Part shown: positions 1 through 10,658 of the stretch, in pieces
Numbering within the stretch: the stretch's first letter is position 1
Layout of the letters: each line of letters begins with the position of its first letter
Origin: Desulfarculaceae bacterium
GTDB taxonomy: Bacteria > Desulfobacterota > Desulfarculia > Desulfarculales > Desulfarculaceae
NCBI GenBank assembly: GCA_021737145.1
Contig: JAIPEN010000002.1
Span: forward strand, 310,001 to 374,000
Reading direction: 5' to 3'
Length of the DNA stretch: 64,000 bases
Notes under the pieces: generated by a model
What the model was told of the DNA's origin: nothing
Seen by the model: only the letters and a program-made list of their open reading frames with translations
Databases searched by the model: none
Translations under genes and position numbers: made by a program

Positions 1-71
1 GCCCTTTGACGAGGGCGTCCCCTTCGGGTATTTTTGCGGGCATGTGAAATCCCCAGGAAATGAGGTGGACC

Positions 72-1904
72 ATGGCAGAATGGAATCCGCGCCGCCGCCT
101 GCTGGACCACAAGCATCAGATCAACTTCACCAGCTTGGTGGATCAGCCGGAGCCGGAACTCTTCCGGAACATATTCCCCTATGACGAGGTTTGCCGCGTC
201 GACTTCGACCACATGGTCCAGCCCCTGGACCCGGCCGAGGAGATGTTTATAACCGACACCACCTTCCGGGACGGCCAACAGGCGCGGCCGCCTTACAAGA
301 CCAAGCAGATCGTGGACATCTACGACATGCTCCACAAGCTGTCCGGTCCCAAGGGCATCGTGCGCCAGTGCGAGTTCTTTCTGTACAGCACCCGGGACAA
401 GGAAGCGGTGGAGCAGTGCCTGGCCCTGGGACACCGCTTTCCCGAGGTGACCGGCTGGGTGCGGGCCAAAAAAGAGGAGCTGGGCGAGGTCAAGAAGATG
501 GGCCTCAAGGAGACCGGCATCCTCACCTCGGTGAGCGACTACCACATCTATCACAAGATGAACCTCACCCGGGCTCAGGTCATGGACCGCTACCTGGGGG
601 TGGTCAAGGACGCCCTGTCCCTGGGGCTGATCCCCCGCTGCCACTTCGAGGACCTCACCCGGGCCGACATCTACGGCTTCGTGGTGCCCTTTGCCCTGGA
701 GCTGGCCAAGCTTCGCCGGGAGTCGGGCATCGGCATCAAGATCCGCCTGTGCGACACCATGGGCTACGGGGTCACCTATCCCGGCGCGGCCCTGCCCCGC
801 AGCGTGCCCCGTCTGGTGCGGGCCATGATCGACGACGCGGACTGCCCGGGCAAGCTGTTGGAGTGGCACGGTCACAACGATTTCTACAAGGTGCTGATCA
901 ACGCCACCACGGCCTGGCTCTATGGCTGCGCCGGGGCCAACAGCTCGGTGCTGGGCTTTGGCGAGCGCACCGGCAACACGCCCCTGGAGGCCCTGGTCAT
1001 CGAGTACATCTCGCTCAAGGGCAAGGCCGACGGCATGGACACGCGGGTGATCAGCAAGCTGGCCGAGTACTTTGAAAAGGAGATCGGCCACCGCATCGCC
1101 CCCACCACCCCCTTCGTGGGCCGCGACTTCAACTCCACCAAGGCGGGCATCCACGCCGACGGGCTGATCAAGAATCCGGAGATCTACAACATCTTCGACA
1201 CCGAGAAGATACTGGACCGGCCCTACACCATCGCCATCACCGACAAGAGCGGGGCCGCGGCCATAGCCCACTGGGTGAACCAGCGCCTCAAGCTGGAGGA
1301 AGACCGGCGGGTGGACAAGCGCCATCCGGGCATCCTCAAGATCAACAAGTGGGTCTCCGAGCAATACGAGGACGGACGCCTGACCTCCATCGGCAACTCC
1401 GAGCTGGAAGTGGTGGCCCGCAAGCACCTGCCCGAGCTGTTCTACAGCGAATTCGACCGCCTCAAGGACCGGGCCAAGAAGCTGGCCCTGGCCCTGGGCG
1501 CCGAGCTTATCGACCGCAAGGAGCTAAAGACCCTGGCCCCGGCGGTGATCGAGCCCCTGCTGCAGGAGTTCTTGGACAAGAACCCCTTTGTGCAGTTCCT
1601 CTACGTGGTGAACGCGCAGGGCTACAAGCTCACCAAGAACATCACCAACATCACCGACCGGGCCAAGTACTCTTCGGCCCAGTTGGACACCGACTTCAGC
1701 GACCGCGGCTGGTTCATCAAGCCCATCAAGGACGGCAAGCTGCACGTGAGCGAGTTCTACACCAGCAAGATCACCGGAGCCTTGTGCATCACGGTGAGCG
1801 GTCCGGTGCGCGACGAGAGCGAAAACATCGTGGCCGTGCTGGGGGCGGACATCCGCTTCGAGGATCTGGCCAAACTGGAAGCCGAGGAAAGCGCGGAGGA
1901 ATAA
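72..1904 (+). CDS. LeuA/HMGL-like TIM-barrel enzyme with C-terminal Cache-like domain; candidate Re-citrate synthase
   Basis: 610 aa. The catalytic barrel starts near residue 55 with the metal/substrate motif DTTFRDGQQARPP (about residue 61) and has the metal-binding HGHND near residue 265 and GFGERTGNTPLE shortly after, all hallmarks of the isopropylmalate/homocitrate synthase superfamily. Among its members the FRDGQQARPP variant resembles Re-citrate synthase-like proteins of anaerobes, from memory of the family, so condensation of acetyl-CoA with oxaloacetate is plausible; homocitrate or isopropylmalate synthesis is not excluded. Residues about 503-601 form a second domain with a Cache/PDC pattern (DRGWF, then SEFYTS, then SGPVRD, then VLGADI). 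There is no signal peptide or membrane segment, so this sensor-type fold would be cytoplasmic. I chose ATG 72 over ATG 60 because GAGGTG at 62-67 is well placed for it. The acyl-CoA genes follow downstream. Confidence 0.75.
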   Translation: MAEWNPRRRLLDHKHQINFTSLVDQPEPELFRNIFPYDEVCRVDFDHMVQPLDPAEEMFITDTTFRDGQQARPPYKTKQIVDIYDMLHKLSGPKGIVRQCEFFLYSTRDKEAVEQCLALGHRFPEVTGWVRAKKEELGEVKKMGLKETGILTSVSDYHIYHKMNLTRAQVMDRYLGVVKDALSLGLIPRCHFEDLTRADIYGFVVPFALELAKLRRESGIGIKIRLCDTMGYGVTYPGAALPRSVPRLVRAMIDDADCPGKLLEWHGHNDFYKVLINATTAWLYGCAGANSSVLGFGERTGNTPLEALVIEYISLKGKADGMDTRVISKLAEYFEKEIGHRIAPTTPFVGRDFNSTKAGIHADGLIKNPEIYNIFDTEKILDRPYTIAITDKSGAAAIAHWVNQRLKLEEDRRVDKRHPGILKINKWVSEQYEDGRLTSIGNSELEVVARKHLPELFYSEFDRLKDRAKKLALALGAELIDRKELKTLAPAVIEPLLQEFLDKNPFVQFLYVVNAQGYKLTKNITNITDRAKYSSAQLDTDFSDRGWFIKPIKDGKLHVSEFYTSKITGALCITVSGPVRDESENIVAVLGADIRFEDLAKLEAEESAEE

Positions 1905-1923
1905 CCGCCGATTCCCTTGGAAC

Positions 1924-1953
1924 TTGACAAAAAACGGGATGTCGGTCTATTCT
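1924..1953 (+). promoter_or_regulatory. Sigma-70-type promoter for the biotin carrier gene
   Basis: A perfect -35 TTGACA (1924-1929), an 18-bp spacer and TATTCT (1948-1953) lie about 80 bp before the start of the 70-residue biotin carrier gene. This suggests the acyl-CoA carboxylase/mutase genes have their own promoter, separate from the LeuA-like gene. Confidence 0.55.
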
Positions 1954-2031
1954 TCGGTGATATTTTTGCGGAAGATAATCCACGGACACCACTAGGGCCT
2001 TGGGCTCTGGGGGCCAATAGGGAGGTACAAC

Positions 2032-2244
2032 TTGGCAGAGATAAAAGCGCCCATGGGCGGCAAGGTCATCAAGATATCGGTCAACGTGGGCGACTCCATC
2101 GGCGAGGACGATGAAGTGGCCGTGCTCGAGGCCATGAAGATGGAAATGCCCATCCTGTGTGAAGAGGACGGCACCGTCGCCGAGATCAAGGTCGAGCCGG
2201 GCCAGACGGTCGAGGCCGAGCAGGTACTGGTAGTTCTTAGCTAA
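2032..2244 (+). CDS. Biotin carboxyl carrier protein (small biotinyl domain)
   Basis: A 70-aa protein that is just one biotinyl/lipoyl-attachment fold. The biotinylated lysine is in EAMKMEM (about residue 37), followed by GTVAEIKV and GQTVEAEQ. It would carry carboxybiotin between the carboxyltransferase encoded next and a partner subunit. The start is TTG at 2032, supported by GGGAGGT at 2020-2026. It has no alanine/proline linker, unlike the longer carrier subunits of many decarboxylases. No biotin carboxylase and no membrane decarboxylase subunit is encoded nearby, so the partner must lie elsewhere in the genome. Confidence 0.9.
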   Translation: MAEIKAPMGGKVIKISVNVGDSIGEDDEVAVLEAMKMEMPILCEEDGTVAEIKVEPGQTVEAEQVLVVLS

Positions 2245-2279
2245 ATACGGGGTTCAGGCCCCGCTATGACAGCGGCCGC

Positions 2280-2319
2280 GGGCTGCCCAGGACTGGACCC
2301 CACCGGTACTGGGCAGCCC
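2280..2319 (+). terminator. Stem-loop between carrier and carboxyltransferase genes
   Basis: An 11-bp perfect inverted repeat (GGGCTGCCCAG at 2280-2290 with CTGGGCAGCCC at 2309-2319) has an 18-nt loop. There is no uridine run right after it, so it may be an attenuator or mRNA-stability hairpin rather than a full terminator. Confidence 0.4.
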
Positions 2320-2401
2320 TCGTCTGTTTGCGGCCTCCCCGGGGGGCGGTTTAATGTTAAATTGAACAAAAACAATCGGTTTTTAAAGGGAGGTTCTTCT
2401 T

Positions 2402-3967
2402 ATGGAGAACGTGCCGATTACCACCCAGGAAAAAATAGAAGATCTTAAACGGCGCAACGCCGCGGCCATGCTGGGAGGTGGCGAAAAGCGCATCGAAGCC
2501 CAGCACGCCAAGGGCAAGATGACCGCGCGCGAACGCATCGAGGCCCTGCTGGACAGCGGGACCTTCGAGGAGTTCGACCGCTTCGTGGTGCATCGCTGCA
2601 CTGACTTTGGGATGGAAAACAATAAAATTCCCGGCGACGGGGTGGTGACCGGATTCGGGCGGGTCAATGGCCGCCCGGTTTTTGTTTTTAGCCAGGACTT
2701 CACCGTGTTCGGCGGCTCCCTGTCCGGGCCCTTCGGCGAGAAGGTCTGCAAGGTCATGGACCTGGCGGTCAAGGCCGGGGCCCCGGTGATCGGGCTCAAC
2801 GACTCGGGCGGGGCGCGCATCCAGGAGGGCGTGGTCTCCCTGGGCTCCTATGGCGAGATATTCCGGCGCAACGTGCTCTCCTCGGGCGTGGTGCCCCAGA
2901 TCAGCGCCATCATGGGCCCCTGCGCCGGAGGCGCGGTGTACAGCCCGGCCATCACCGACTTCATCTTCATGGTGGACCAGACCTCCTACATGCACATCAC
3001 CGGCCCGGCGGTTATCAAGTCGGTGACCGGCGAGGAGGTGACCAGCGAGTCGGTGGGCGGGGCCAAGGTGCACAACACCAAGAGCGGCGTGGCCCAGTTC
3101 ATGGCCAAAAACGACGCCGAGTGCCTGGAGATGGTGCGCCGCCTGCTGAGCTATCTGCCTTCCAACTACGAGGAAAAGCCGCCGGAAAAGCACACCGGCG
3201 ACCCGGCCAGCCGCACCGCGCCCGAGCTGGACGAGTTCATCCCCGACAATCCCAAGCAGCCCTACAACATGAAGAAGCTGATCAAGACGGTGGTGGACAC
3301 CGACAGCTTCTTCGAGGTCTCCAAGGGCTGGGCCAAGAACATGATCACCGCCTACGCCCGCCTGGCGGGCATGGCCGTGGGCATAGTGGCCAACAACCCC
3401 ATGCAGTTGGCCGGCTGTCTGGACATCGACGCCAGCCGCAAGGCGGCCCGCTTCGTGCGCTTCTGCGACGCCTTCAACATCCCGGTGGTCACCTTTGTGG
3501 ACGTGCCCGGCTTCCTGCCGGGGGTGCACCAGGAGTATGGCGGCATCATCACCCACGGCTCCAAGCTGATCTACGCCTATTGCGAGGCCACCGTGCCCCT
3601 GATCACGGTGATCACCCGCAAGGCCTACGGCGGGGCCTACGACGTGATGGGCTCCAAGCACCACGGGGCGGACGTGAACTACGCCTACCCCTCGGCCGAG
3701 ATCGCGGTGATGGGCCCCGAGGGCGCGGTGAACATCGTGTTCCGCAAGGAGCTGCAAAAGGCCGAGAACAAGGACGAGGCCTATCAGAAGCTGGTGGGCG
3801 AGTATAGGGCCAAGTTCGCCAGCCCCTACCGGGCGGCCGAGCTGGGCTACGTGGACGAGATCATCATGCCCAGCCAGACCCGCACCAAGCTGATCCGGGC
3901 CCTGGACGTGCTCAAGACCAAGCGCACCTTCCGGCCCCAGCGCCGCCACGGCAACGTGCCCATGTAA
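2402..3967 (+). CDS. Acyl-CoA carboxylase carboxyltransferase subunit (propionyl-CoA carboxylase beta / methylmalonyl-CoA decarboxylase alpha type)
   Basis: 521 aa, the usual length for a fused two-crotonase-fold carboxyltransferase. It transfers CO2 between biotin and a short acyl-CoA, most likely propionyl-CoA/methylmalonyl-CoA given the mutase genes that follow. Visible family features are the N-terminal [10 protein letters not shown] segment, [12 protein letters not shown] with [12 protein letters not shown] in the first half, and [14 protein letters not shown] with [10 protein letters not shown] in the second. GGGAGG at 2388-2393 supports the start. Direction cannot be read from the sequence: with a biotin carboxylase it would make methylmalonyl-CoA, with a membrane beta subunit it would decarboxylate it. 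Confidence 0.92.
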   Translation: MENVPITTQEKIEDLKRRNAAAMLGGGEKRIEAQHAKGKMTARERIEALLDSGTFEEFDRFVVHRCTDFGMENNKIPGDGVVTGFGRVNGRPVFVFSQDFTVFGGSLSGPFGEKVCKVMDLAVKAGAPVIGLNDSGGARIQEGVVSLGSYGEIFRRNVLSSGVVPQISAIMGPCAGGAVYSPAITDFIFMVDQTSYMHITGPAVIKSVTGEEVTSESVGGAKVHNTKSGVAQFMAKNDAECLEMVRRLLSYLPSNYEEKPPEKHTGDPASRTAPELDEFIPDNPKQPYNMKKLIKTVVDTDSFFEVSKGWAKNMITAYARLAGMAVGIVANNPMQLAGCLDIDASRKAARFVRFCDAFNIPVVTFVDVPGFLPGVHQEYGGIITHGSKLIYAYCEATVPLITVITRKAYGGAYDVMGSKHHGADVNYAYPSAEIAVMGPEGAVNIVFRKELQKAENKDEAYQKLVGEYRAKFASPYRAAELGYVDEIIMPSQTRTKLIRALDVLKTKRTFRPQRRHGNVPM

Positions 3968-4008
3968 ATGCGGCTTTAAAAAAAGCTGAAGCCTCTTGAG
4001 AGGGGAAT

Positions 4009-5664
<1,656 letters not shown>

Positions 5665-5676
5665 GAGGAGCGAGCC

Positions 5677-6078
5677 ATGCGCAAGATAAGAGTTCTGGCG
5701 GCCAAGCCCGGCCTGGATGGTCACGACCGGGGCGTGAAGGTCATCGCCGCGGCCCTGCGGGACGCGGGCATGGAGGTCATCTACACCGGCCTGCGCCAAA
5801 CCCCCGAGCAGATCGTGGCCACGGCCATTCAAGAGGACGTGGACGTGATCGCCCTGTCCATCCTGTCCGGGGCCCACGACTACCTCTTCCCCGAGGTGAT
5901 GAAGATGGTCAAGGACAAGGGCCTGGACGACGAGGTCCTGGTGCTGGGCGGCGGGGTTATCCCCGAGAGCGACGTGGCGGCCATGAAGGAGGCCGGCGTG
6001 GCCGACATTTTCGGCCCCGGCACCCCCACGGCCAAGATCGTGGAATACATCGAGGCCAATGTGAAGCAGCGCGACTAG
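5677..6078 (+). CDS. Methylmalonyl-CoA mutase, small cobalamin-binding subunit
   Basis: 133 aa consisting of a single B12-binding Rossmann domain. The lower-ligand histidine is in DGHDRG (about residues 14-19), followed by the SILSGAH and LGGGVIP motifs typical of the base-off/His-on class. It pairs with the 551-aa catalytic subunit directly upstream. AGGAGG (5663-5668) precedes the ATG. A strong terminator follows at 6103-6135, so no epimerase or MeaB chaperone gene is part of this transcript. Confidence 0.95.
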   Translation: MRKIRVLAAKPGLDGHDRGVKVIAAALRDAGMEVIYTGLRQTPEQIVATAIQEDVDVIALSILSGAHDYLFPEVMKMVKDKGLDDEVLVLGGGVIPESDVAAMKEAGVADIFGPGTPTAKIVEYIEANVKQRD

Positions 6079-6102
6079 CGCGGCGATATACAAAAAGCGA
6101 CG

Positions 6103-6135
6103 CCCGGGTCCCCCATGGGGCCCGGGTTTTTATTT
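6103..6135 (+). terminator. Rho-independent terminator after the mutase genes
   Basis: A GC-rich hairpin (6103-6126, CCCGGG arms extended by C4/G4 with one bulged T) is followed by TTTTTATTT. It ends the plus-strand acyl-CoA cluster and faces the converging minus-strand operon. Confidence 0.85.
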
Positions 6136-6229
6136 GGAGCGGGGCGATAGCAGACAGTCAGAGATTGCCTGGTGACCGGCGCTCCCGGCGAGGACTGTCT
6201 ATGTTCTGGGCGGGTATGGAACGCGCCCC

Positions 6230-6258
6230 AAAAAAAAGGGCGGGGATGAACCCCGCCC
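6230..6258 (-). terminator. Rho-independent terminator of the FrhB-Ior-DJ-1 operon
   Basis: GGGCGGGG (6238-6245) and CCCCGCCC (6251-6258) form an 8-bp stem with a 5-nt loop. On the minus strand it is followed by eight uridines (A-run 6230-6237). It lies about 40 bp beyond the DJ-1/PfpI stop codon. Confidence 0.85.
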
Positions 6259-6300
6259 ATACGCCGCGCCCATGCGCGGCGAAGCTAACCAATCACCGCT

Positions 6301-6885
6301 CTAGCGCCAGGGGCCGTCCAGCCTGATGGCCTCCTGCCGCCTTATCTCCCAGCCGTAGTAGCGCTCCAGCAGATACAGGGCCAGGTCCACGCCCGAGGCC
6401 ACCCCGCCGGCGGTGATAACCTTGCCGGTGTCCACCAGGCGCTGGTTGACCACGGTCACTTGGGGATAGTCCCGGGCCAGTTGGCTGCGGAAGCGGGGAT
6501 GGGTGGTAACGGTGAGGCCGTCCAAGAGCCCGGCCCGGGCCAGCCACACCGCCCCGGTGCACACGGAACAGAGAATCTGCAAGCCGGGAGCCTGGGCCTT
6601 GATGAACTCCAGCACCGGCTCGGGCGCCTCGGGCAAACGGGCCCCCGGCCCTCCGGGCACCACCAGGATGTCCAGTTGCGGTGTTTCGTCCAAAAGCAGA
6701 TGGGGACGCACCCTCAGGCCGTCCACACACTCGATATCGTTACTGGGCCCCATGGTGGTGGCCTTGAAGCAAGGCATGCCGTCAGTGGTGCGCGACCGTC
6801 CCAACACTTCGAAGGGTCCGGCGAAATCCAGCACCTCCACCTGCTCGAACAAGAGCACCCCCGCCGTTAGTGGCTGCGCGGACAT
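6301..6885 (-). CDS. DJ-1/PfpI family protein (class I GATase-like fold; isonitrile-hydratase-like)
   Basis: 194 aa. A DJ-1/PfpI domain spans nearly the whole chain, with VVPGGPG near residue 77 and the nucleophile cysteine in SVCTGA near residue 109; the order resembles isonitrile hydratase InhA and the sensor half of GlxA-type regulators, but there is no DNA-binding domain. Substrate is unknown. The start lies 4 bp after the iorB stop, with AAAGGAGGG inside the end of iorB, so it is translated from the same mRNA as the oxidoreductase. A role in handling a reactive aldehyde or thioester by-product is only a guess. Confidence 0.8.
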   Translation of the reverse strand: MSAQPLTAGVLLFEQVEVLDFAGPFEVLGRSRTTDGMPCFKATTMGPSNDIECVDGLRVRPHLLLDETPQLDILVVPGGPGARLPEAPEPVLEFIKAQAPGLQILCSVCTGAVWLARAGLLDGLTVTTHPRFRSQLARDYPQVTVVNQRLVDTGKVITAGGVASGVDLALYLLERYYGWEIRRQEAIRLDGPWR

Positions 6886-6889
6886 TTGT

Positions 6890-7507
6890 CTAACCCTCCT
6901 TTAATAGCTCGGCTCCCCTGGCCAGGGCGGCCCGGTTGGGGCCCATTAGTTTTTCCGGGAACATCGAGGCCAAGGCCTCTTCCACCTCGTTGGCGCCGAT
7001 GGGCATGAGCTCCAGGGCGCAAAGCGCACCCAAAAGCACCACATTGGCCAGAATGTGGTTGCCCAGTTCCAAAGCGGCTTCAGTAGCGGGTAGAGCCCAA
7101 AGCCGGGCGCACAGGGAGGCCAAGGTGCTCTTGAGCTCTTGGTCTCCGGGGTAGGCTTGTTCACCTGCCAAGACCGCCAAGGGTCGCAAGGGGCGGTCAT
7201 TGGTTATTACTATAACATCTGGATGGCCATAAGTGCCCAGCACCCTGAGCGCCTCCAGGGGCTCCAGGCTCACGATGGCCGTGGCCCGGTGCTCGGGCAT
7301 CAGGGGGCCCAGCACCGGCCCGGAGCTTAGGCGCACCTGGCTCATCACCGGGCCGCCGCGCTGGCTAAGGCCGTAGGTCTCGCCCACGGTGACCTCGTAG
7401 CCCGCGGTGAGCAGGGCTCGGCCCAGCACCTGGCTGGCCAAGACGTTGCCCTGGCCGCCCACCCCGGTGATCACGATATCCAAGGGGTCGTGCCCTAGCG
7501 CCTTCAT
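6890..7507 (-). CDS. iorB: Indolepyruvate:ferredoxin oxidoreductase, beta subunit
   Basis: 205 aa, the usual size of IorB (the gamma domain of the 2-oxoacid:ferredoxin oxidoreductase family). It starts ITGVGGQGNVLASQ, the conserved glycine-rich motif, followed by ETYGLSQRGGPV. With IorA it oxidatively decarboxylates arylpyruvates from aromatic amino acids to arylacetyl-CoA, passing electrons to ferredoxin. I placed the start at ATG 7507, which overlaps the iorA stop by 4 nt (ATGA) and begins exactly at the family N-terminus; the frame remains open upstream but only as out-of-frame iorA sequence. Confidence 0.92.
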   Translation of the reverse strand: MKALGHDPLDIVITGVGGQGNVLASQVLGRALLTAGYEVTVGETYGLSQRGGPVMSQVRLSSGPVLGPLMPEHRATAIVSLEPLEALRVLGTYGHPDVIVITNDRPLRPLAVLAGEQAYPGDQELKSTLASLCARLWALPATEAALELGNHILANVVLLGALCALELMPIGANEVEEALASMFPEKLMGPNRAALARGAELLKEG

Positions 7508-9423
7508 GCCGCCGCCTCCTTGGGCGAGAGCTTGATGGCTCCGGCCGGGCAGACCTGGGCGCACACTCCGCAGCCCACGCAAACCACCTCGTCCACCCGC
7601 GCCCGGCCGCTGTCCTCGTCGAACACCAGGCCAGGGCAGCGGAACACCCGGGTGCAATAGCGGTTGCAGCCGCAGTCCTCGCCCCGGCAAATCTCCGGGT
7701 CCACGCTGATGCTGTGGGGATGGCCGCCCTGCTTGCCCTGCACCAGGGCGCAGAGCCGCCGGAAGATGAGCACCCGCACCCCGCCGCCTTGCTGCAGGGC
7801 GTCGTAGAGCGCCTCCTGGGTGGCGGCCAGGTCGTAGGGGTCCACCACCGCGTGGGGCAGGCCCAGGCCCCGGCACACCTGCTCCACGTCCACCGGGGTG
7901 CCCGGCTGGCCCATGGCGGTCTGGCCGGTGCCGGGGTGGGGCTGGAAGCCGGTCATGGCCGTGGCCGAGTTGTCCAGCACCACCAGCACGTAGTCGCTGT
8001 TGTTCCAGCGGGCGTTCACCAACCCGGGCAGGGCGGCGTGGAAAAAGGTGCTGTCGCCCACCACCGAGATCACCGGCTGGTCAAAGCCCCGGTCCCGCAG
8101 CTTGCCCAGGCCGGAGGCCACCCCCAGGCCAGAGCCCATGCAGTGCACCGCGTTCACCCGCTTGAAGCCGGTGGAGAGCACCCCCAGGGTGTAGCAGCCG
8201 ATGTCCCCGCTCACGATGCCCTCGCGGCCGTCGGCGGCCAGCACCTGCTTCATGGACCAGTAGGAGGCGCGGTGGGGGCAGCCGGGGCAAAAGCCCACCT
8301 CGCGCGGGGCGGCCAGGGTCAGGGCCGTTTCCAGCCGCTGGGCGTAATCCGGGTCCACCTCTTGCCAAGGCAGGCCCAGGATGCCGGCCAGGGCGGTGGC
8401 CAGCTTGCCCGGGCTCAGCTCGCCGATGCACGGGGTGTGCCCGCTATCCTGGCCGAAGAAATGCTTGATCCCCAATTCGGCCGCATTGGCCGCGTAGAGG
8501 CTCTTGACCGCGGTGTCCACAAAGGGGTCCAACTCCTCGGCGATGAGCACCTTGTCCGTGGCGGCCAAATGCTTGAGCACCAGCTCCTTGTCCAGGGGCC
8601 AGGTCCAGGCCAGGTGCAGGATGCCCACCCGCTCACCGGCCCCCAGCATGCGCCGCGCCTCGTCGGCATAGAGCCGGGCCGAGCCCGAGGCGATGACCAG
8701 CAGCTCGGGCTCCTCGGGTCCGTCGTAGCGGTTGAGGCCCGCGGCGCCCAGAATCTCCCCGGCCTTGGCCAGCTTGTCCAGCATGGCCTGATGGCGGGGG
8801 ACCACCGGGATGGTGAACCAGGCCTGCTTGGGGTCCCAATAGGGCTTGGGCCCCGCCGGGGGCAGGGGGCCCGGAACCACTCCGGCCCGGGTGTGGCTCA
8901 GGCGGCTCAGGGAGCGCAGCACCACCAGGTTGCCGATCTGTTCGCTGAGGTCAAAGGCCAGCCTCATCATGGCCAGGCATTCGGCCGGGGTGGCCGGCTC
9001 CAGCAGGGGCAGCACCGCGGTGCGGGCCACGAAGCGGGCGTCCTGCTCGTTGGTGGAGGAGACCCCGGAGGGGTCGTCGCAGGTAACCAGCACGATGCCG
9101 CCCTGGCTGCCGCTGATGGTCAGGTTGCAGATGAAGTCCAGGGCCACGTTGACCCCGTTCTGCTTCATGGAGGCCATGGCCCGGAGGCCGGCGAAGGAGG
9201 CGGCCGCCGCGCTCTCCAGGGCCACCTTCTCGTTGGTGGACCACTCGGCGTAGATGCCCGCCCCTTCGGCCGATTCGGCCAGGGTCTGCAAAATTTCGGA
9301 ACTGGGGTTGCCCGGATAGGCGGCGGCCAGGCTCACGCCCCCCTCCAGCGCCCCCCGGGCAATGGCCTCGTTGCCCTGCAGGAGAACCTTGGCCCCAGGG
9401 GTCAAGGCGCTGACATCAGGCAC
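7504..9423 (-). CDS. iorA: Indolepyruvate:ferredoxin oxidoreductase, alpha subunit
   Basis: 639 aa, full length for IorA. The N-terminal pyrimidine domain has AAYPGNPSSEI; the central TPP domain has CPGCPHR, GDIGCYTLG and GDSTFFHAALPG. The C-terminus is a ferredoxin-like domain with two cysteine clusters: an irregular one (CRGEDCGCNRYC) and a regular CVGCGVCAQVCP. It starts at GTG 9423, preceded by GAGGAG inside the end of the FrhB-like gene, which it overlaps by 8 nt. The three overlapping genes imply a stoichiometric complex or coupled electron transfer. Confidence 0.95.
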   Translation of the reverse strand: MPDVSALTPGAKVLLQGNEAIARGALEGGVSLAAAYPGNPSSEILQTLAESAEGAGIYAEWSTNEKVALESAAAASFAGLRAMASMKQNGVNVALDFICNLTISGSQGGIVLVTCDDPSGVSSTNEQDARFVARTAVLPLLEPATPAECLAMMRLAFDLSEQIGNLVVLRSLSRLSHTRAGVVPGPLPPAGPKPYWDPKQAWFTIPVVPRHQAMLDKLAKAGEILGAAGLNRYDGPEEPELLVIASGSARLYADEARRMLGAGERVGILHLAWTWPLDKELVLKHLAATDKVLIAEELDPFVDTAVKSLYAANAAELGIKHFFGQDSGHTPCIGELSPGKLATALAGILGLPWQEVDPDYAQRLETALTLAAPREVGFCPGCPHRASYWSMKQVLAADGREGIVSGDIGCYTLGVLSTGFKRVNAVHCMGSGLGVASGLGKLRDRGFDQPVISVVGDSTFFHAALPGLVNARWNNSDYVLVVLDNSATAMTGFQPHPGTGQTAMGQPGTPVDVEQVCRGLGLPHAVVDPYDLAATQEALYDALQQGGGVRVLIFRRLCALVQGKQGGHPHSISVDPEICRGEDCGCNRYCTRVFRCPGLVFDEDSGRARVDEVVCVGCGVCAQVCPAGAIKLSPKEAAA

Positions 9424-10441
9424 TGTTCTGCTCCTCGGCAGCCCGCGTGCGCTTTGCCGTGGCGGCGGAGCCCAGGTGTTCCAAAGACTCGGCGGCGGCG
9501 GGCTCCAGCTCGATAAGCTCCAGGTTGGCCGCCAGGTTGATCAGGGCCTCGCCCGGGCCGGAACGCACCAGCACCGTGTTCCAGCCCTCGCGGCCCTCGC
9601 AGGCCCCCACCGAGATGTCGGCCCCCTCGGCGGTGAGGTCCGGGCAGCCCGCGCAGCCGGGGTAGCGCAGCTCGCGCACCTGCTCCAAGGGCAGCTCGTA
9701 ATACTCGCCGCCACTCCACACCTGGAAGATGCCCGCCGGCGGGGGCGGGAAGTCGCTGCGCTCCACCGGGCCGCTGATGCCGTTTTCCTTGAGCAGGGCG
9801 CGCAGCCCCCGGCCGGGCAGGTTCATGGTGCAAAACAGCCCGATGCTCAGGCCGATGCGCTCCGCGTCGGGGTATTTCTCGTGGCCCTTCATGCGCGAGG
9901 CGGCCAGGATCTGACAAGGCAGGCCCACCAGGGCCAGGGGATGATCCGCTTTTTCGGACAGGGCCTGGTTGAGCAGGCCCAGGGTGCCGGCCCCGGCGTA
10001 GATGGAGCCGGCCGCTTCCAAGATATCCTCGCGGCTGGTGGCCCGCACCCCTTGGGGCACGCCCCGGGGGCCTTGGGCGGTGAGCACCGCCTCGCCCACC
10101 AAACCCTCGGACAGGGCCAGGGCGGCCAGGGTGGAGACCACTCCGCCGTACTGGGCCTTGCCCTCGAGGTCCGCGGCCTTGGCCCGGGCGGCGTAGGCGG
10201 TTTTTACCCGGCCCAGGGGGCCCTCGGCGGGCTCGGTGGCCGGGGGCCGGTTGGCCACGGGACACAACTGGGCGCAGCGTCCCTGCTCCAGGCCGCAGGG
10301 GTCGGGCGCGGCCACCTGGCCGTCCAGGAAAAGCAGATGGGGGCACAGTCCCAGGCAGGCTCCGCAAGCCACGCAGAGGCCGGGGCTGATGACTTGGCTG
10401 ACCAGGCGATCGAGGCTGGCGGCCGGGGCTGGGGATGACAT
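9416..10441 (-). CDS. FrhB-like iron-sulfur flavoprotein (coenzyme F420 hydrogenase/dehydrogenase beta-subunit family)
   Basis: 341 aa. The N-terminus holds one [4Fe-4S] ferredoxin motif (CVACGACLGLCP, residues about 23-34). The FrhB-type core follows, with QYGGVVSTLAAL, the LVGLPCQILAASRM segment, and C-terminal cysteines in YPGCAGCPD. Family members move electrons between ferredoxin, flavin and a second carrier (F420, NAD or a quinone-linked partner). Being first in an operon overlapping iorA, it is likely the electron acceptor module for indolepyruvate oxidation rather than an F420 enzyme; that is inference. AAGGAG sits 7 nt before the ATG. Confidence 0.85.
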   Translation of the reverse strand: MSSPAPAASLDRLVSQVISPGLCVACGACLGLCPHLLFLDGQVAAPDPCGLEQGRCAQLCPVANRPPATEPAEGPLGRVKTAYAARAKAADLEGKAQYGGVVSTLAALALSEGLVGEAVLTAQGPRGVPQGVRATSREDILEAAGSIYAGAGTLGLLNQALSEKADHPLALVGLPCQILAASRMKGHEKYPDAERIGLSIGLFCTMNLPGRGLRALLKENGISGPVERSDFPPPPAGIFQVWSGGEYYELPLEQVRELRYPGCAGCPDLTAEGADISVGACEGREGWNTVLVRSGPGEALINLAANLELIELEPAAAESLEHLGSAATAKRTRAAEEQNSA

Positions 10442-10534
10442 TCGCCGGCTCCTTGCAGGGGTTGAGCAACAATCACACCATTAACAGGGGAAGGCGCAAA
10501 AAGCAACGCCCCATAGTTTAGTGGACAATAGCGG

Positions 10535-10562
10535 TTGCGCGGGAAAGTTTTTGCCATATAAT
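10535..10562 (+). promoter_or_regulatory. Promoter for tRNA-Gly
   Basis: A perfect -10 TATAAT (10557-10562) lies 16 bp after TTGCGC, a weak -35. The GC-rich leader to the tRNA at 10659 contains small hairpins such as GGGCGGTGTCGCCC. Confidence 0.5.
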
Positions 10563-10658
10563 ATGGCTTGTCCGGCTCTTAGGGGCCGGTGAGCGTCAGG
10601 AGAGGGCGGTGTCGCCCGGGGCCGAGTGCGGCCTCGGCGCAGCCTTCTTCTGGGTTGA

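Noticed and set aside
1..71. Possible 3' end of an upstream gene or terminator at the window edge
   Set aside because: The 71 bases give no recognisable protein end or convincing hairpin with a T-run.
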